NCBI RefSeq assembly: GCF_001434475.1
Contig: NZ_AZGF01000003.1
Span: forward strand, 62,001 to 126,000
Direction: 5' to 3'
DNA: 64,000 bases
Origin: Paucilactobacillus suebicus DSM 5007 = KCTC 3549
GTDB lineage: Bacteria; Bacillota; Bacilli; Lactobacillales; Lactobacillaceae
The translations under genes were made by a program, and so were the position numbers. Of the stretch, positions 40,168 to 51,649 are shown piece by piece. Numbering within the stretch: position 1 is the first letter of the stretch; every line of letters starts with the position of its first letter. The notes below the pieces were generated by a model. The model did not search any database. It was not told the origin of the DNA and saw only the letters and a list, made by a program, of their open reading frames with translations.

Positions 40168-42231
40168 TTAATTATTTTTTGCTTCTACATACTTCCAGAA
40201 AGCCTGATAGACATCGTGTCCCACGGTAACAGCAATAGATGAACTATTAGTATCCGCACCTGGTACTGCAATTGCTACTACAACCTTTGGATTCTTATAA
40301 GGTCCAAACATAATCAAACTATGAGTTAAGGTCGATGTTGTGCCGGCAAATGTTTCGGCAGTACCTGTCTTAGCAGCAACGGCTGGACTCAGATCTTCTA
40401 GTGCTGAACCAGTCTTGTATGGACTAGATCCATGCACAACCATGTACATTCCTTGACGAACAACGTTCCAGTCTGATTGATTGGCGTTAATGGTATTCAA
40501 AACAGTTGGTTGAGTGGTAGATTCAACCGGTCCAAGCGAACCGTTCTTGTTAGTTCCACGAATCTCTTTAACAATGTAAGGCTTCATCCGGTAACCACCA
40601 TTGGCAATGGTGGAAGCATATTGTGCTAATTGCATAACTGTATAACTATCATAGTTACCATACGATAAATCGAGTGCTTTACCAATGACATTGGTTGGGC
40701 CAGTATACCCTGTTGTTTCTCCGGGAAGATCAATACCTGTTTTAACTCCCAATCCAAATTGGTTAAACACATTTCTCAGCTTAGTAAATATGCTCTTCTT
40801 CATTGTTAACGCAGCGCCAGATGAATACGTGAAGTTACCCTCTTTCATCGCAAGTTGCATCATATACGAGTTAGAAGAAACTTCCAATGCTTCTTCAGCA
40901 GTGATAGCAACCTTACCACTCGTGTTCCACCATGAACTCTTACTTGGAGTTCCTGCGATCTTAATTGGTTGATCATAAAGTGTGTTATTTGATGGGGTAA
41001 TTACACCCTTCATCAACGCACCCATCACGGTTGCACCTTTAACGACAGATCCCATAACGATTGAATGGTTAATTGATCCAATCTGGTCATTTGTAATCTT
41101 ACCTGTCGAAGTATTACGATCCAGGCCACCCATAGCGTAGATTGCACCAGTATTAGGATTCATAACAACGATGTAGGCACCTGTTGAGTGAGACTTACTA
41201 CCATAAGCTTCATAATCTGACTTAAGGATACTCTGAACCTTGTTTTGGAATTTAGAGTTAATTGTTAGAACAAGGTTGTCACCCTTTTTACCTTCATACT
41301 TAGTAACAGCCTTTTGAACTGAGTTTGAATTGCCACTTGACGATACTTCAGTTTCTTTTTTGGTCCCTGCCAATGTTGACTGATACTCTTGTTCTAAGTA
41401 ACTGATACCAACACTATCGTTACGAGAATAGCCTTCTGATAACAGTTCATTAACAGAATCACTAGGTAAACCAGTTTTAGAGTTTGATACTGTACCTGTT
41501 AGAGACGCGATCGCCTTACCTTGTGGGTAATTTCGTGTCCAACTAGTCCCAACCTTAATACCAGTCATCTGATTCAAATGTTCGCCAACCTCAGCGATTT
41601 CTTTACTAGTTACGCCAGTTTCTTTGATATAAGTAGTTTCAAGAGACGTCGTGCTACTCATATCTGCATAAATCATTGCCTTAATTTTTTGACGAGACGT
41701 TAACTTAATGAATCCAGGATGGTTTTCTAGATATTTGATCTCTTCATTTGATTGTTTCGACTCTGACATTCCTTTATGTCCTGGAATTTGAGCCAACACC
41801 TTCTTTTGATGAGATGTGGGAACTAAATAATAATCAATCTTATTACGTTTAGTAAGAGTAGATACCGATAAATTCAGATATTTGCCCAGGATATTTGCCG
41901 TTCTGTAAATTTCGGCTGAGGTATCAGTAGATCCTCGAGTGTAAGTAATTGCCTGATGGGCTGCATTACCAACCAGTACTTTTCCAGTGGAGTCATAAAT
42001 CATTCCACGTTGAACGTTTGTGGTTTCAGTACTTGTATCGGAGTCGCTAACATCGGCTTTGTACGTGTCACCATTGAGAACCTGCAGGTAAAATAGTCTT
42101 CCAATCAGAAGTAATAGTAATATACCGACAGTCCACATTAAAAAGTTTAAACGGAATGGTATTTGGGACTGTGCTGTCTTTTTCTTTGATCGCGGTTTGA
42201 ATCTGTTTTTGACACGAGTTGATAGTTTCAA
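40168..42231 (-). CDS. Class B penicillin-binding protein (PbpA/PBP2-like)
   Basis: The 687-residue peptidoglycan transpeptidase has a cytoplasmic N-terminus, one TM anchor (about 30-50), and a dimerisation domain starting RGMIYDSTGKVLVGN. The transpeptidase domain has SxxK at S395 (GSVVKGAT), SxN near 455 (SSNSYM) and KTGTAE at 621. Such enzymes cross-link wall during elongation. It sits next to rpmG as pbpA does in B. subtilis. No PASTA domains are present, so it is not PBP2x. Confidence 0.92.
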   Translation of the reverse strand: MKLSTRVKNRFKPRSKKKTAQSQIPFRLNFLMWTVGILLLLLIGRLFYLQVLNGDTYKADVSDSDTSTETTNVQRGMIYDSTGKVLVGNAAHQAITYTRGSTDTSAEIYRTANILGKYLNLSVSTLTKRNKIDYYLVPTSHQKKVLAQIPGHKGMSESKQSNEEIKYLENHPGFIKLTSRQKIKAMIYADMSSTTSLETTYIKETGVTSKEIAEVGEHLNQMTGIKVGTSWTRNYPQGKAIASLTGTVSNSKTGLPSDSVNELLSEGYSRNDSVGISYLEQEYQSTLAGTKKETEVSSSGNSNSVQKAVTKYEGKKGDNLVLTINSKFQNKVQSILKSDYEAYGSKSHSTGAYIVVMNPNTGAIYAMGGLDRNTSTGKITNDQIGSINHSIVMGSVVKGATVMGALMKGVITPSNNTLYDQPIKIAGTPSKSSWWNTSGKVAITAEEALEVSSNSYMMQLAMKEGNFTYSSGAALTMKKSIFTKLRNVFNQFGLGVKTGIDLPGETTGYTGPTNVIGKALDLSYGNYDSYTVMQLAQYASTIANGGYRMKPYIVKEIRGTNKNGSLGPVESTTQPTVLNTINANQSDWNVVRQGMYMVVHGSSPYKTGSALEDLSPAVAAKTGTAETFAGTTSTLTHSLIMFGPYKNPKVVVAIAVPGADTNSSSIAVTVGHDVYQAFWKYVEAKNN

Positions 42232-42421
42232 AATACTAAATGCTCCTTAAAAAATATGTATACGTATGTGTATCTGCGTATTCTCACGAGATCCATTTTA
42301 TCAAAAATTCATAAAACAAACCAACTTACTATGTTATTCTAAACGAAGTAACGAAAAATCAACAGCGGTTTTGTGTAATTTTAACTTTTTTAGTAATTAT
42401 TTTTGATGTGAGGTTAGATAA

Positions 42422-45067
42422 TTGGATTTTATTAAAAGATTTATTCGTCAAAATTGGATCATGCTATGCGCTTTTATCATTCCGGTAGCACTAATGGGTG
42501 GATATTTTGCATACCGATCCATGGCACCATTTGGTTCAAGTAGTATATTAACCGTTGATCTTGGTCAGCAATACATTGATTTCTATTCATATTTTAGATC
42601 AACGGTATTAAGTCATCCTGACACGTTCTTTTACTCATTTTCAAAAGATCTGGGTGGTGACATGGTTGGAATTTTTTCCTACTACCTAATGAGCCCCCTG
42701 AATTTAATTATCCTATTTTTCCCTGGTAAGACATTATCAGTTGGTGTTTTGGTCATTACGTTAATGAAATATGGGTTAGCAGGTTACAGTTTTGCATGGC
42801 TTTTACAAAAGACTAAATTGCAGGCAGGGTTTAGAATCCTCGCATTCTCAACATCGTATGCAATGATGGGATGGATTATCGCTAATCAATTAAATGTTAT
42901 CTGGTTGGACGTTTTATATCTATTACCACCTGTTATTTGGGGGTTAATTAAATTAGTAAATGAAAACAAACCCTGGGTTTACATTATTTGGTTTTCGATA
43001 CTATTGGTAATTAACTACTACATGGCTTGGATGGTTGCTATTTTTACGATCTTATTTATGATTTGGCAACTAAATGATCGTTCTTTGGGATTTAAAACCA
43101 GTTTCAAAAGATTTTTAAAGTACATTGGTAGTTCTGTCTTATCCGTGCTGTTTGCTTGTGCTTTACTGCTACCAACACTTTATGCGTTGATGCAGAGTAA
43201 AGGAACCTATACCGAAACAGCAGTTAAATTTAAGTTTGAATACTTCCCCTTCAAAATGCTTGGTAAACTAATTACCGGATCATTTAATTTTAAAGAAATG
43301 CCTAGTGGTCAACCGAATATTTTTGTTGGCATGCTAATGTTGATGGCATTCTTGCTTTATTTTGTGGATCGCAGGTTTCATTGGCGTCCTCGATTAGCAT
43401 CATTTGCAATTACATTATTTATTCTTTTATCATTTTGTTTACAACCGCTAGACTTGCTCTGGCATGCTGGTCAATTTCCAGTATGGTACCCATACCGATT
43501 TTCCTTTGTATTTTCGTTTTGGGTTCTTTGGATGGCAGCCCATGTGTTAACTCCTAACTTCCGCATTGGATGGAAAAAAGTGATTCCGTTAGCAATTATT
43601 ATCATCGCCATCCATATCTATTTGAAGCTGAATATGTCGTCATTTTCTTACATCACGGATAGTCAACTATTAATTAGTATTGGTTTTAGTTTTGTTGGAA
43701 TTGTTTGGCTGTGTATTCCACGCTACTATTCTCCATTCCTGTATGATGGATTATTTGTCATGCTAGCAACATTCGAAATGGCAACGAATGCATACACTTC
43801 GCTTAACAACATTAGTTATGTGAGCCAATCTGATTTTGGTGATTATACAACCGAACTTGATAAGGCAGTTAATAAAATTAAAAAAAGTGATAGCGGCTTC
43901 TATCGAATTGGCAAAACATTTATGCGGACGAAAGATGATACGATGCAGGCCGATTACGATGGTGGGTCACATTTTGGATCAACACTAGAACCAAGTATTC
44001 CCTCGTTCTACGGTTCGATTGGTGAACCCGATGGTGATGGTTTTGTGGCATATACAAATGGCACACAGGTTACTGATTCGTTGTTAGGTATGAAGTATTT
44101 TATGACTGCTCGACCAACCACATCCATCCTCGGCCAGACAACATCTTCTATTTTACCGGCAACGTCGAACAAGCCAGATTTGAATCGGGAAAATATTAAG
44201 AGCGAAGATTCACTGACACAGACATATCGAAATAAGAACGCCCTGTCAATCGCTTTTGCTGCTTCAGATAAAATTAAATCGCTAAAATCAAATACTTCTG
44301 ATCCTGTTGCTTGGCAATCAAAAATTTATCAAGCATTGGCTGGTGACAAATCAAACAAATCACTGTTCGAAGTACAGAACTTTGATCATGTAACATTTAA
44401 CAATGTTCAAACATCTAAAAAAATAACTGGGACTGTCTTCAGTAAGCAAAATCTGCTGGAACCGGCGTACGTTAAATTAACTTTTGTACCCAAAACCAAT
44501 GAATCGTACTATTTGACCTTTGGCGCTAATCTAACGAGTGACGTGGCTTCTTATTATCTGAATGGTAAAAAGCTCACACAGTACCCGACATTTAGGAATA
44601 CAGTGATTATTAACGTTGCTTCCAAGCAAAAAGGTAAACCAGTAACAATTACATTCAAAATGAAACAGCAAACAATGTGGTTACAAAATGTTAGCTTGTA
44701 CAAGTTGGATCAGAGCCACTTTGACAAGTTAAAAACAACATTGAAGAGTTCTCCTTTAAAAATTAATTATCATAGTAATACAAAAATAACTGGAACAATT
44801 GATGTAAAAAAGCAACATCAATTATTGATGACAACGATTCCCTATTCAAAGGGATGGCATGTTAAAGTTGATGGGAAAAATGTTAAAACTACTAAAGTTA
44901 TTAATACCTTCCTGTCTGTGCCAATTTCCAAGGGACACCATAAAGTCGAACTATATTACAGGTCTCCATGGTTGATCGCTGGTATTATTGTTTCGGTAGT
45001 TTCAATTGGCTCGGCGATTATCTTCACCCTGTATCAACATAAACGTCGAACAAAAAATAGAGGCTAA
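42422..45067 (+). CDS. YfhO-family membrane protein
   Basis: The 881-residue protein has an N-terminal region of about 12 TM segments (about 10-430), starting IMLCAFIIPVALMGGYFAYRS and including DLGQQYIDFYSYFRS, typical of YfhO. A large extracellular part (about 450-855) and a final TM (about 850-870) follow. YfhO-type proteins help glycosylate lipoteichoic acid or other wall polymers. The start is TTG at 42422, eight bases after GAGG. It is divergent from the PBP gene and ends at a strong terminator. Confidence 0.88.
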   Translation: MDFIKRFIRQNWIMLCAFIIPVALMGGYFAYRSMAPFGSSSILTVDLGQQYIDFYSYFRSTVLSHPDTFFYSFSKDLGGDMVGIFSYYLMSPLNLIILFFPGKTLSVGVLVITLMKYGLAGYSFAWLLQKTKLQAGFRILAFSTSYAMMGWIIANQLNVIWLDVLYLLPPVIWGLIKLVNENKPWVYIIWFSILLVINYYMAWMVAIFTILFMIWQLNDRSLGFKTSFKRFLKYIGSSVLSVLFACALLLPTLYALMQSKGTYTETAVKFKFEYFPFKMLGKLITGSFNFKEMPSGQPNIFVGMLMLMAFLLYFVDRRFHWRPRLASFAITLFILLSFCLQPLDLLWHAGQFPVWYPYRFSFVFSFWVLWMAAHVLTPNFRIGWKKVIPLAIIIIAIHIYLKLNMSSFSYITDSQLLISIGFSFVGIVWLCIPRYYSPFLYDGLFVMLATFEMATNAYTSLNNISYVSQSDFGDYTTELDKAVNKIKKSDSGFYRIGKTFMRTKDDTMQADYDGGSHFGSTLEPSIPSFYGSIGEPDGDGFVAYTNGTQVTDSLLGMKYFMTARPTTSILGQTTSSILPATSNKPDLNRENIKSEDSLTQTYRNKNALSIAFAASDKIKSLKSNTSDPVAWQSKIYQALAGDKSNKSLFEVQNFDHVTFNNVQTSKKITGTVFSKQNLLEPAYVKLTFVPKTNESYYLTFGANLTSDVASYYLNGKKLTQYPTFRNTVIINVASKQKGKPVTITFKMKQQTMWLQNVSLYKLDQSHFDKLKTTLKSSPLKINYHSNTKITGTIDVKKQHQLLMTTIPYSKGWHVKVDGKNVKTTKVINTFLSVPISKGHHKVELYYRSPWLIAGIIVSVVSIGSAIIFTLYQHKRRTKNRG

Positions 45068-45083
45068 CGGCCTTATAATATTG

Positions 45084-45120
45084 TAAAAGGGCACGAACTT
45101 AAATTGTTCGTGCCCTTTTA
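45084..45120. terminator. Terminator after the YfhO gene
   Basis: TAAAAGGGCACGAAC and GTTCGTGCCCTTTTA form a perfect 15-bp stem with a seven-base loop. It can serve both convergent genes. Confidence 0.9.
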
Positions 45121-45134
45121 GATTCAAAAATAAC

Positions 45135-45446
45135 CTATTTGTCTAACTCACCGTTACTGATGTATTCATATTTGGGACCATCAGTTTTTTCATCATACTC
45201 GATTGTTAAGTCATAGCCTCTAAAAAACCATTCATCAAGTTCGTCTACAAAATAGTGTACTCCGTCTTTAACTTCATCGACAACTGGATTTGTCGGATGA
45301 TCATCACGCACCATGCCAAGTGAAAATCCGTCATGGACAGGTGTTTTGCCGTATACCTTGCCAAAAAATCTAACACCCATTCCAGAATTAAGTCCCATTT
45401 CATTTTGAAACCATTGGCTTGCTGAATCGGTAACATTAATAACCAT
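45135..45446 (-). CDS. HesB/YneR-like protein without cysteines
   Basis: The 103-residue protein has the HesB/IscA-like fold pattern (INVTDSASQWFQNEMGLNSGMGVRFFGKVYG, then FVDELDEWFFRGYDLTIEYD). It has no cysteine, so it cannot ligate Fe-S clusters as IscA does. This matches the lactobacillar YneR-like branch. Function is unknown. It is monocistronic between the YfhO and greA terminators. Confidence 0.8.
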   Translation of the reverse strand: MVINVTDSASQWFQNEMGLNSGMGVRFFGKVYGKTPVHDGFSLGMVRDDHPTNPVVDEVKDGVHYFVDELDEWFFRGYDLTIEYDEKTDGPKYEYISNGELDK

Positions 45447-45555
45447 TTCTAATCTCCCCTTAGCAAATATTGTATGCGCTTACCACGCCGCAGCTTAATA
45501 ATACCATGAACAAAATAAAATGCCACAAATCGATTTAGCTGAGAATTATTGAAAA

Positions 45556-45589
45556 TAAAAAAACTAGTTAAGCAGGTGCCTAACTAGTT
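45556..45589 (-). terminator. Terminator of greA
   Basis: AACTAGTTA and TAACTAGTT pair around a 10-base loop, with seven T on the minus strand, 15 bases after greA. Confidence 0.9.
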
Positions 45590-45604
45590 CCACTAAATTC
45601 ATTG

Positions 45605-46081
45605 TTATTCAACAGATAAAATCTTAACCTTCATTGATCCGGCTGGAAGTTGAATATCAACTTCCTCATTAACCTTATGGCCCAATAGACCAGCAGCAAT
45701 TGGAGATTCATTAGATATCTTACCATTCATTGGATCAGATTCTGATTGACCAACAATTGTGTATGTTTCAGGCTCTTCATCAGGTAATTCTTTGAAAGTT
45801 ACTTGACGGCCAAGTGATACTTCATCCTTCGCAACAGCATCATTATCAATGATTTCAACGTTATGAAGCATTGTTTCAACTGTACTGATACGACCCTCAA
45901 CAAAAGCTTGTTCGTCCTTTGCTGACTCGTATTCGGAATTTTCTGAAAGATCTCCATAACTACGAGCAATCTTAATTCTATTGATAACCTCTGGACGAGT
46001 TTTTGCTTTTAGTTCTTCTAATTCTTTTTCTAGTTTTTCTTTACCCTCAATGGTCATTGGGTAAGTTTTGTCTTCTGACAT
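45605..46081 (-). CDS. greA: Transcription elongation factor GreA
   Basis: The 158-residue factor rescues backtracked RNA polymerase. A coiled-coil N-terminal half (about 1-80) holds [21 protein letters not shown], the acidic tip motif that works in the secondary channel. The C-terminal FKBP-like domain ends with [21 protein letters not shown]. The ATG at 46081 follows AAGGTGG; an upstream start at 46120 is not supported. About 190 bases of gene-free DNA separate it from udk. Confidence 0.96.
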   Translation of the reverse strand: MSEDKTYPMTIEGKEKLEKELEELKAKTRPEVINRIKIARSYGDLSENSEYESAKDEQAFVEGRISTVETMLHNVEIIDNDAVAKDEVSLGRQVTFKELPDEEPETYTIVGQSESDPMNGKISNESPIAAGLLGHKVNEEVDIQLPAGSMKVKILSVE

Positions 46082-46274
46082 TCTGCCACCTTCTACAATC
46101 AAAATAAATTTAACAGTCAAAACATTACCACGTAAGGGCTTGCATGTAAAGAATAATTTTAATTATCCTAATATTTTGTCTAAAAGTAGTACATTAAACT
46201 GTTTAAGAACAGATAGATTGTACCAGATTATCGTGTATCTGTTTACCATTTTTGCTAATTTTCGACTAAATTTT

Positions 46275-46913
46275 TTATTGATGCTTTGTCAAAATATCAC
46301 GCACCTTGGTTGTCAGTAAGTCGATTGCAACCGTATTTTGACCTCCCTCAGGCACGATAATATCCGCATACCGTTTTGTAGGTTCAATAAATTGGTGATA
46401 CATTGGTTTGACTGTGGCTAGGTATTGATCGATGACTGACTGTAATGAACGGCCACGTTCGAGCATGTCTCGTTGAATTCTACGAATAATTCTAATGTCA
46501 TCATCTGTGTCGACAAAGACTTTAATGTCCATCAAGTCTCTTAAACGAGGATCATCTAAAATTAAAATTCCTTCTAAGATGATTACATCCTTAGGCTCAG
46601 TATGAATTGTTTCACTTGAACGGGTGAATTCAGCGTAATTGTAAACTGGTTTTTCAATCGGTTGATTTTTCAATAATTTTGTTAAGTCACTAATTAATAG
46701 ATCGGTATCAAAGGCAAGTGGATGATCATAGTTAACGGCTTTGCGTTCTTCCATAGTCATTTCAGCCTGATCATTATAGTAAGTGTCCTGTTGCATGATC
46801 ATAATAGATTTTCCGGCTAATTCATGGTAAATTGCTTCACTAACTGTAGTTTTACCACTACCGGAACCACCAGTAACACCAATAATAATTGGTCGATTTA
46901 TGTTGTTGTTCAA
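46275..46913 (-). CDS. udk: Uridine kinase
   Basis: The 212-residue enzyme phosphorylates uridine and cytidine with ATP or GTP. It has the P-loop [17 protein letters not shown] (13-29), [25 protein letters not shown] and [27 protein letters not shown]. The start is TTG at 46913, nine bases after GGGAG. It lies 17 bases after mltG, so the two are probably co-transcribed. Confidence 0.95.
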   Translation of the reverse strand: MNNNINRPIIIGVTGGSGSGKTTVSEAIYHELAGKSIMIMQQDTYYNDQAEMTMEERKAVNYDHPLAFDTDLLISDLTKLLKNQPIEKPVYNYAEFTRSSETIHTEPKDVIILEGILILDDPRLRDLMDIKVFVDTDDDIRIIRRIQRDMLERGRSLQSVIDQYLATVKPMYHQFIEPTKRYADIIVPEGGQNTVAIDLLTTKVRDILTKHQ

Positions 46914-46930
46914 CTTTTTAAGCTCCCTAC

Positions 46931-48028
46931 TTAGTCGTTATCTTTAGCTAATTTTTTGGTGATTTTTTGATGTTGTGCGTATGTCTTTGAATAGTAAATC
47001 TTACCAGTCTTGGTATTTGCGATAAAGTACAAATAACCTTTGCTTCTGTCGGTTGGATTCAAAACAGCCTTTATAGAACTGATGCTTGGACTATTGAATG
47101 GACCAGGACCATAACCTTTATTGATATATAGGTTATATGGTGAATCAACTTTCAAATCCTTATATGTTAAATTCTTCTTATGAGTATTTAGTGCATACAT
47201 AACAGATATATCAGACTGAAGTGGCATGTTCTTATCAATTCTGTTAAAGAAAACACCAGCTATTTTACCACGATCAGACGTTGTCACACCTTCACGTTCA
47301 ACTAATGAAGCCAACGTGAGCACTTCTTGGACACTTAAATGCTTTTTAGTCATTGTTGAATAGTATGGCTTTAAAGAAGTATTTTCCGCTGCTACCATTT
47401 GGTTAACTAATGATTTAAGGCTTTTCAGATTTGATACGTCATATGTTGCAGGATACAAGTAGCCTTCAAGTCGGTATCTGACGTTTTTAGCTGTCATTGT
47501 TGAATCTAATAGTTGTGGGTATTCATTGGCAAGCTTATTAAGATAGGATTCGTTCTTCATCAATGTTAGAAACTGTTTTGAACTATATTTTGTTTGTTGC
47601 TGAACGGTTTTTGCAATTTCATCAATTGTTTCACCCTCTTGAACTAATACTTTACCTTTTTCCCCAATTAACGATGTTGAGCTGCCGCCCTTTTCAAGCT
47701 CAGAAACAACTTTTGTCAAACTCATAGATGGTTTTAAAACATAGTATCCAGCGTTAAAAGATGTTTTATTATGAGTTTTGATATAGTAGTCAAATACCCA
47801 TGAACTCTTGATTACCTTTTTGTTTTGAAGAATCTTACCGATTTTTTCGTTCGATGATCCAAGCGGTATTTTAACCTGTACTGACGTATTATCTGAGGAA
47901 TTCACAGCTTTCATTGATGAATTGATATATACCTTTGTGCCGACTAGACCAAGTGCTAGCACAACAATAATGGTTATCGCAATCCACCAATATCTTTTTT
48001 TGTGTCCTCGTTGTTTTTTTTTATCCAA
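46931..48028 (-). CDS. mltG: Endolytic transglycosylase MltG
   Basis: The protein of about 365 residues has a cytoplasmic Lys-rich start, one TM segment (about 15-35), a LysM-like region and the YceG catalytic domain. The catalytic Glu is in [26 protein letters not shown], and [26 protein letters not shown] is the second signature. It cuts nascent glycan strands during elongation. The start is ambiguous: TTG at 48028 has GGGTGG eight bases before it, while GTG at 48040 overlaps that site. Confidence 0.92.
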   Translation of the reverse strand: MDKKKQRGHKKRYWWIAITIIVVLALGLVGTKVYINSSMKAVNSSDNTSVQVKIPLGSSNEKIGKILQNKKVIKSSWVFDYYIKTHNKTSFNAGYYVLKPSMSLTKVVSELEKGGSSTSLIGEKGKVLVQEGETIDEIAKTVQQQTKYSSKQFLTLMKNESYLNKLANEYPQLLDSTMTAKNVRYRLEGYLYPATYDVSNLKSLKSLVNQMVAAENTSLKPYYSTMTKKHLSVQEVLTLASLVEREGVTTSDRGKIAGVFFNRIDKNMPLQSDISVMYALNTHKKNLTYKDLKVDSPYNLYINKGYGPGPFNSPSISSIKAVLNPTDRSKGYLYFIANTKTGKIYYSKTYAQHQKITKKLAKDND

Positions 48029-48130
48029 TTTTTCTACCACCCTATTTTTTTAATCCAATCCATTATACTAAAAAATGGTGGGTTATCTACGTTGAAGTTC
48101 AAAAATTACAAACTATAACTAATCCTTAAT

Positions 48131-48165
48131 AAAAAAATCAGCGCAAAAGTTGCGACTGATTTTTT
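48131..48165 (-). terminator. Terminator of pheST
   Basis: AAAAAATCAG and CTGATTTTTT arms enclose a GCAA/TTGC stem, four bases after the pheT stop. A T-run follows on the minus strand. Confidence 0.85.
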
Positions 48166-48168
48166 AAT

Positions 48169-50583
48169 CTAGCGGATTTCAGTATCAAATTCGGCGGTTA
48201 GGTAACTAACAACTTTATCAAATGATTCGTTAACTTGGTCTTCTGTTAAGGTACCATTTTTATCTTGATAAGTAAGTGTGTATGCTAACGATTTCTTGTG
48301 TGCTGGTAGATGAGCTCCCTGATAAACATCAAATAGATGAACATCTACCAAGTAGGAGCCACCCTTCTTGTTAATTGCAGCTGTTATATCACTATTCAAC
48401 GTATTATCGTCCAACAACAATGCAATATCACGCTTAATTGAAGGATACTTACTAATTTCGTCATAGTGACGACCTTGCTTTGGAGCTTCAATGATTGCTT
48501 CAAGATTAAGCTCGAAAACATATGTTTCAGGAATTTTGTATTCCTTCGCAATTTGTGGATGAACTTGGCCAATGAATCCAATTAATTGATCGTCAAGCTT
48601 GATATTGGCTGTCCGTCCTGGGTGTAACTCAGCACGTTCATTTGACGGAACAAAAGTAACTGTGCCCGATAATGACATATTTTCCAAATAACGTTCAACA
48701 ATCCCTTTTAAATCGTAGAAATCAACAGAGTGGTTTTCTTGATGCCAATTATTATTGAGAAGCTGTCCGGTCATTGCACCAGCGATATGTTCTTGTTCTA
48801 AAGGACGAATGCCATCATTGTCAGTTGTAAAGATTCTGCCCTGTTCATACAGACGAACATCCTTTTGTTTTCTAGCAATGTTGTAAGCAATATCGTTGAG
48901 AAGACCACTGATAAGGCTCATACGAGTCGCAATGTGATCTTGACTCATTGGATAATCGAGCAGCATTGGTGTTCCGTGATTTTCAATCTGGAATTGTTCC
49001 GCTTTATCATTGGTAGTCAAAGAATAGCTGATTGCCTGGTTAAGTCCTTCACCCTCTAGCACATGACGACTTGATCTGATCAAATTTTGACGAAGACTTA
49101 AGGCGCCAATATTACTTGTTTGCTCAGGTAATGTTGAAGGTAAGTTGTCATAACCGTAAATTCTTGCAATTTCTTCAAGCAAGTCAGCTTCTATGCTGAC
49201 GTCCCACCGACGAGCTGGTACAGTGACCGTGATCGTATCACCGTCAACATTGTAATCAAATGCAAGCCGATCAAATATGTTGGTGACGTCTTCCATCTTC
49301 ATTTGTGTACCAAGGACATGATTGATCCTTGCAAGTTTCATTTCAACTTTTGGCTCGTTAATTGCAGCTTCGCTTCCAGTCACAATTCCAGTGGCAACTG
49401 TACCATTACCAAGTTCCGCAATTAACTCAGCTGCTTCGTTTAATGCAGTTTCAACTGTTTCAGGATTAATGCCGCGTTCAAATCTTGTTGACGATTCACT
49501 ATGCAGGTCATGACGACGAGCCTGCTTTCTTATTAAAGTTGGATTAAAAATTGCAGCTTCCAATGCAACATTTTTCGTTTCATTACTGATTGCGGTATCT
49601 AAACCACCCATAGTTCCAGCCAACGCAGCAGGTTTATCCCCCGCAGTCACAACGACATCCTGTTCATTAAGCTTTCTTTCATCTTCGTCCAGTGTTGTAA
49701 ATGCTTCGTCTTTCTTAGCAAATCTTACCTTAATTTCTTTTTCCGGAAGTTTGTCGTAATCAAAACTGTGTAATGGTTGGCCATACTTAAGCAAAATGTA
49801 GTTTGTAACATCAACTACGTTATTAATTGGGCGAATACCAGCATTCCAAAGACGGATTTGCATCCACATTGGGCTGTCTTTAATTTCAATGTTATTGATT
49901 ACACGCAATTTATATGTTGGAGCTAAGTTAGTGTCGTCAATTTGAACCTTGATTAAATCAGCAGTACTTGTCGTTGAGTTTTCCTTAACATTAAGTGTTT
50001 TGAAGTGAGACTTCAGTCCATAGAAAGCGGCGATATCATTTACATTACCAAGCATGCTGAACATATCACCACGGTTGGGAGTGATGTCTGTATCAATAAT
50101 TGTATCATCCATTCCTAAATATGGAAAAACAGACTCACCAGGCTTAGCATCATCTGGTAAGAACCAAATTCCTTCATCGTACGCCTTAGGTGCGATTTTT
50201 TCACTGAAACCAATTTCTTGAAGTGCACACAACATACCTTCAGAAATTTCTCCACGCATTTTACTACGTTTGATTTTAATATTGTTACCGATACGTGCAC
50301 CGGGAAGAGCGACAATAACGTTTTTTCCTGCCACAACGTTCGGAGCACCACAGACAATTTGGACTGTCTCTTCACCGTTATCAACTTGGCACAGAGTTAG
50401 GTGATCAGAGTCTGGGTGTGGCTCAACGCTTTCAATATGGCCAACAACTAATTTCTTTAAGCCGTCACTTGGTGAGTACACATCATTAATATCCACTGAC
50501 GTTCTGGCAATTTTTTCGGCCAAATCAGTTGGATTAATATCAATGTCTAAATATTCTTGTAACCATTTGTATGAAACTTTCAT
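48169..50583 (-). CDS. pheT: Phenylalanyl-tRNA synthetase beta subunit
   Basis: The 804-residue subunit has the tRNA-binding OB domain (about 40-150, VVGHIESVEPHPDSDHLTLCQVDNG), the B3/B4 editing domain (LRKQARRHDLHSESSTRFERG), the B5 domain, the catalytic-like core, and a C-terminal anticodon-binding ferredoxin fold (YDEISKYPSIKRDIALLL). With PheS it forms the alpha2-beta2 enzyme that charges tRNA-Phe. It follows pheS by 10 bases under the T-box leader. Confidence 0.97.
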   Translation of the reverse strand: MKVSYKWLQEYLDIDINPTDLAEKIARTSVDINDVYSPSDGLKKLVVGHIESVEPHPDSDHLTLCQVDNGEETVQIVCGAPNVVAGKNVIVALPGARIGNNIKIKRSKMRGEISEGMLCALQEIGFSEKIAPKAYDEGIWFLPDDAKPGESVFPYLGMDDTIIDTDITPNRGDMFSMLGNVNDIAAFYGLKSHFKTLNVKENSTTSTADLIKVQIDDTNLAPTYKLRVINNIEIKDSPMWMQIRLWNAGIRPINNVVDVTNYILLKYGQPLHSFDYDKLPEKEIKVRFAKKDEAFTTLDEDERKLNEQDVVVTAGDKPAALAGTMGGLDTAISNETKNVALEAAIFNPTLIRKQARRHDLHSESSTRFERGINPETVETALNEAAELIAELGNGTVATGIVTGSEAAINEPKVEMKLARINHVLGTQMKMEDVTNIFDRLAFDYNVDGDTITVTVPARRWDVSIEADLLEEIARIYGYDNLPSTLPEQTSNIGALSLRQNLIRSSRHVLEGEGLNQAISYSLTTNDKAEQFQIENHGTPMLLDYPMSQDHIATRMSLISGLLNDIAYNIARKQKDVRLYEQGRIFTTDNDGIRPLEQEHIAGAMTGQLLNNNWHQENHSVDFYDLKGIVERYLENMSLSGTVTFVPSNERAELHPGRTANIKLDDQLIGFIGQVHPQIAKEYKIPETYVFELNLEAIIEAPKQGRHYDEISKYPSIKRDIALLLDDNTLNSDITAAINKKGGSYLVDVHLFDVYQGAHLPAHKKSLAYTLTYQDKNGTLTEDQVNESFDKVVSYLTAEFDTEIR

Positions 50584-50593
50584 AATTTATTGA

Positions 50594-51640
50594 TTATCCT
50601 TTCTGGTCAAATTGCGTTAAGAAGCGAACATCGTTTTGATAAAAATCGCGGATATCTTCTACGCCATATTTCAACATTGCAAAACGATCTGGTCCAAGCC
50701 CGAATGCAAATCCACCATATACTTCGGGATCAATTCCTGCCATTTTCAAAACATTTGGATGAGTCATACCAGCTCCCAATACTTCGATCCAACCGGTGTG
50801 TTTACAAATTGCACATCCCTTACCAAGACAATTGAAGCATGTGATATCAGCTTCAACAGATGGTTCAGTAAATGGAAAGTAGCTTGGGCGCAAGCGAACT
50901 TGTAATTCATCACCAAATAATTCTTGAGCAACAACTTCAAGGGTTCCCTTCAGGTCAGCCATTGTTATGTGCTTACCGATGACCATACCTTCAACTTGAT
51001 GAAATTGGTGGCTGTGTGTAGCATCATCGGTATCACGACGGTAAACTTTACCTGGTGAGATCATCTTTAAAGGACCTTTGCTGAAGTCGTGTTTTTCAAG
51101 CATTCTAGCCTGCATAGGTGAAGTTTGTGTTCTCATTAGAACTTCTGGTGTCACGTAGAATGTATCTTGCATATCGCGAGCTGGATGATCCTTTGGCAGG
51201 TTCAACATTTCAAAGTTATAGTGATCTTCTTCGACTTCATCACCGACTGCAACTTCATAACCCATACCAACAAACAAATCAACGAGCTCATCAATAATTT
51301 GCTGAATAACATGCGGTTGTCCTTGGGCAACTTCACTACCTGGTAAAGTAACATCAATTGTTTCCTGTTCCAACTGCGCATTGATTTTTGCAAATTCAAG
51401 TTCTTCTCGGCGCTTATCGATTGCTTTTGTTAGATCATCTCTAATTTCATTTGCAAATTGTCCAATTTTTGGACGTTCATCAGCACTTAATTCACGCATG
51501 CCACGTAACGCTTCCTTAATTGGACCTTTTTTTCCAAGCAATCTTACTCTAATGTCGTTAATTCTATCTAGATCTTCACTGTTATCGACGTCTTTTAGGC
51601 CCTGCTGGCGTAACTCGTCTAATTTTTCTCTTAACCCCAT
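50594..51640 (-). CDS. pheS: Phenylalanyl-tRNA synthetase alpha subunit
   Basis: The 348-residue catalytic subunit has a coiled-coil N-terminus for tRNA and class II motifs. These include [50 protein letters not shown] and [29 protein letters not shown]. It activates phenylalanine. It leads the pheST operon, controlled by the T-box leader just upstream. Confidence 0.97.
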   Translation of the reverse strand: MGLREKLDELRQQGLKDVDNSEDLDRINDIRVRLLGKKGPIKEALRGMRELSADERPKIGQFANEIRDDLTKAIDKRREELEFAKINAQLEQETIDVTLPGSEVAQGQPHVIQQIIDELVDLFVGMGYEVAVGDEVEEDHYNFEMLNLPKDHPARDMQDTFYVTPEVLMRTQTSPMQARMLEKHDFSKGPLKMISPGKVYRRDTDDATHSHQFHQVEGMVIGKHITMADLKGTLEVVAQELFGDELQVRLRPSYFPFTEPSVEADITCFNCLGKGCAICKHTGWIEVLGAGMTHPNVLKMAGIDPEVYGGFAFGLGPDRFAMLKYGVEDIRDFYQNDVRFLTQFDQKG

Positions 51641-51649
51641 TGTCTTCTC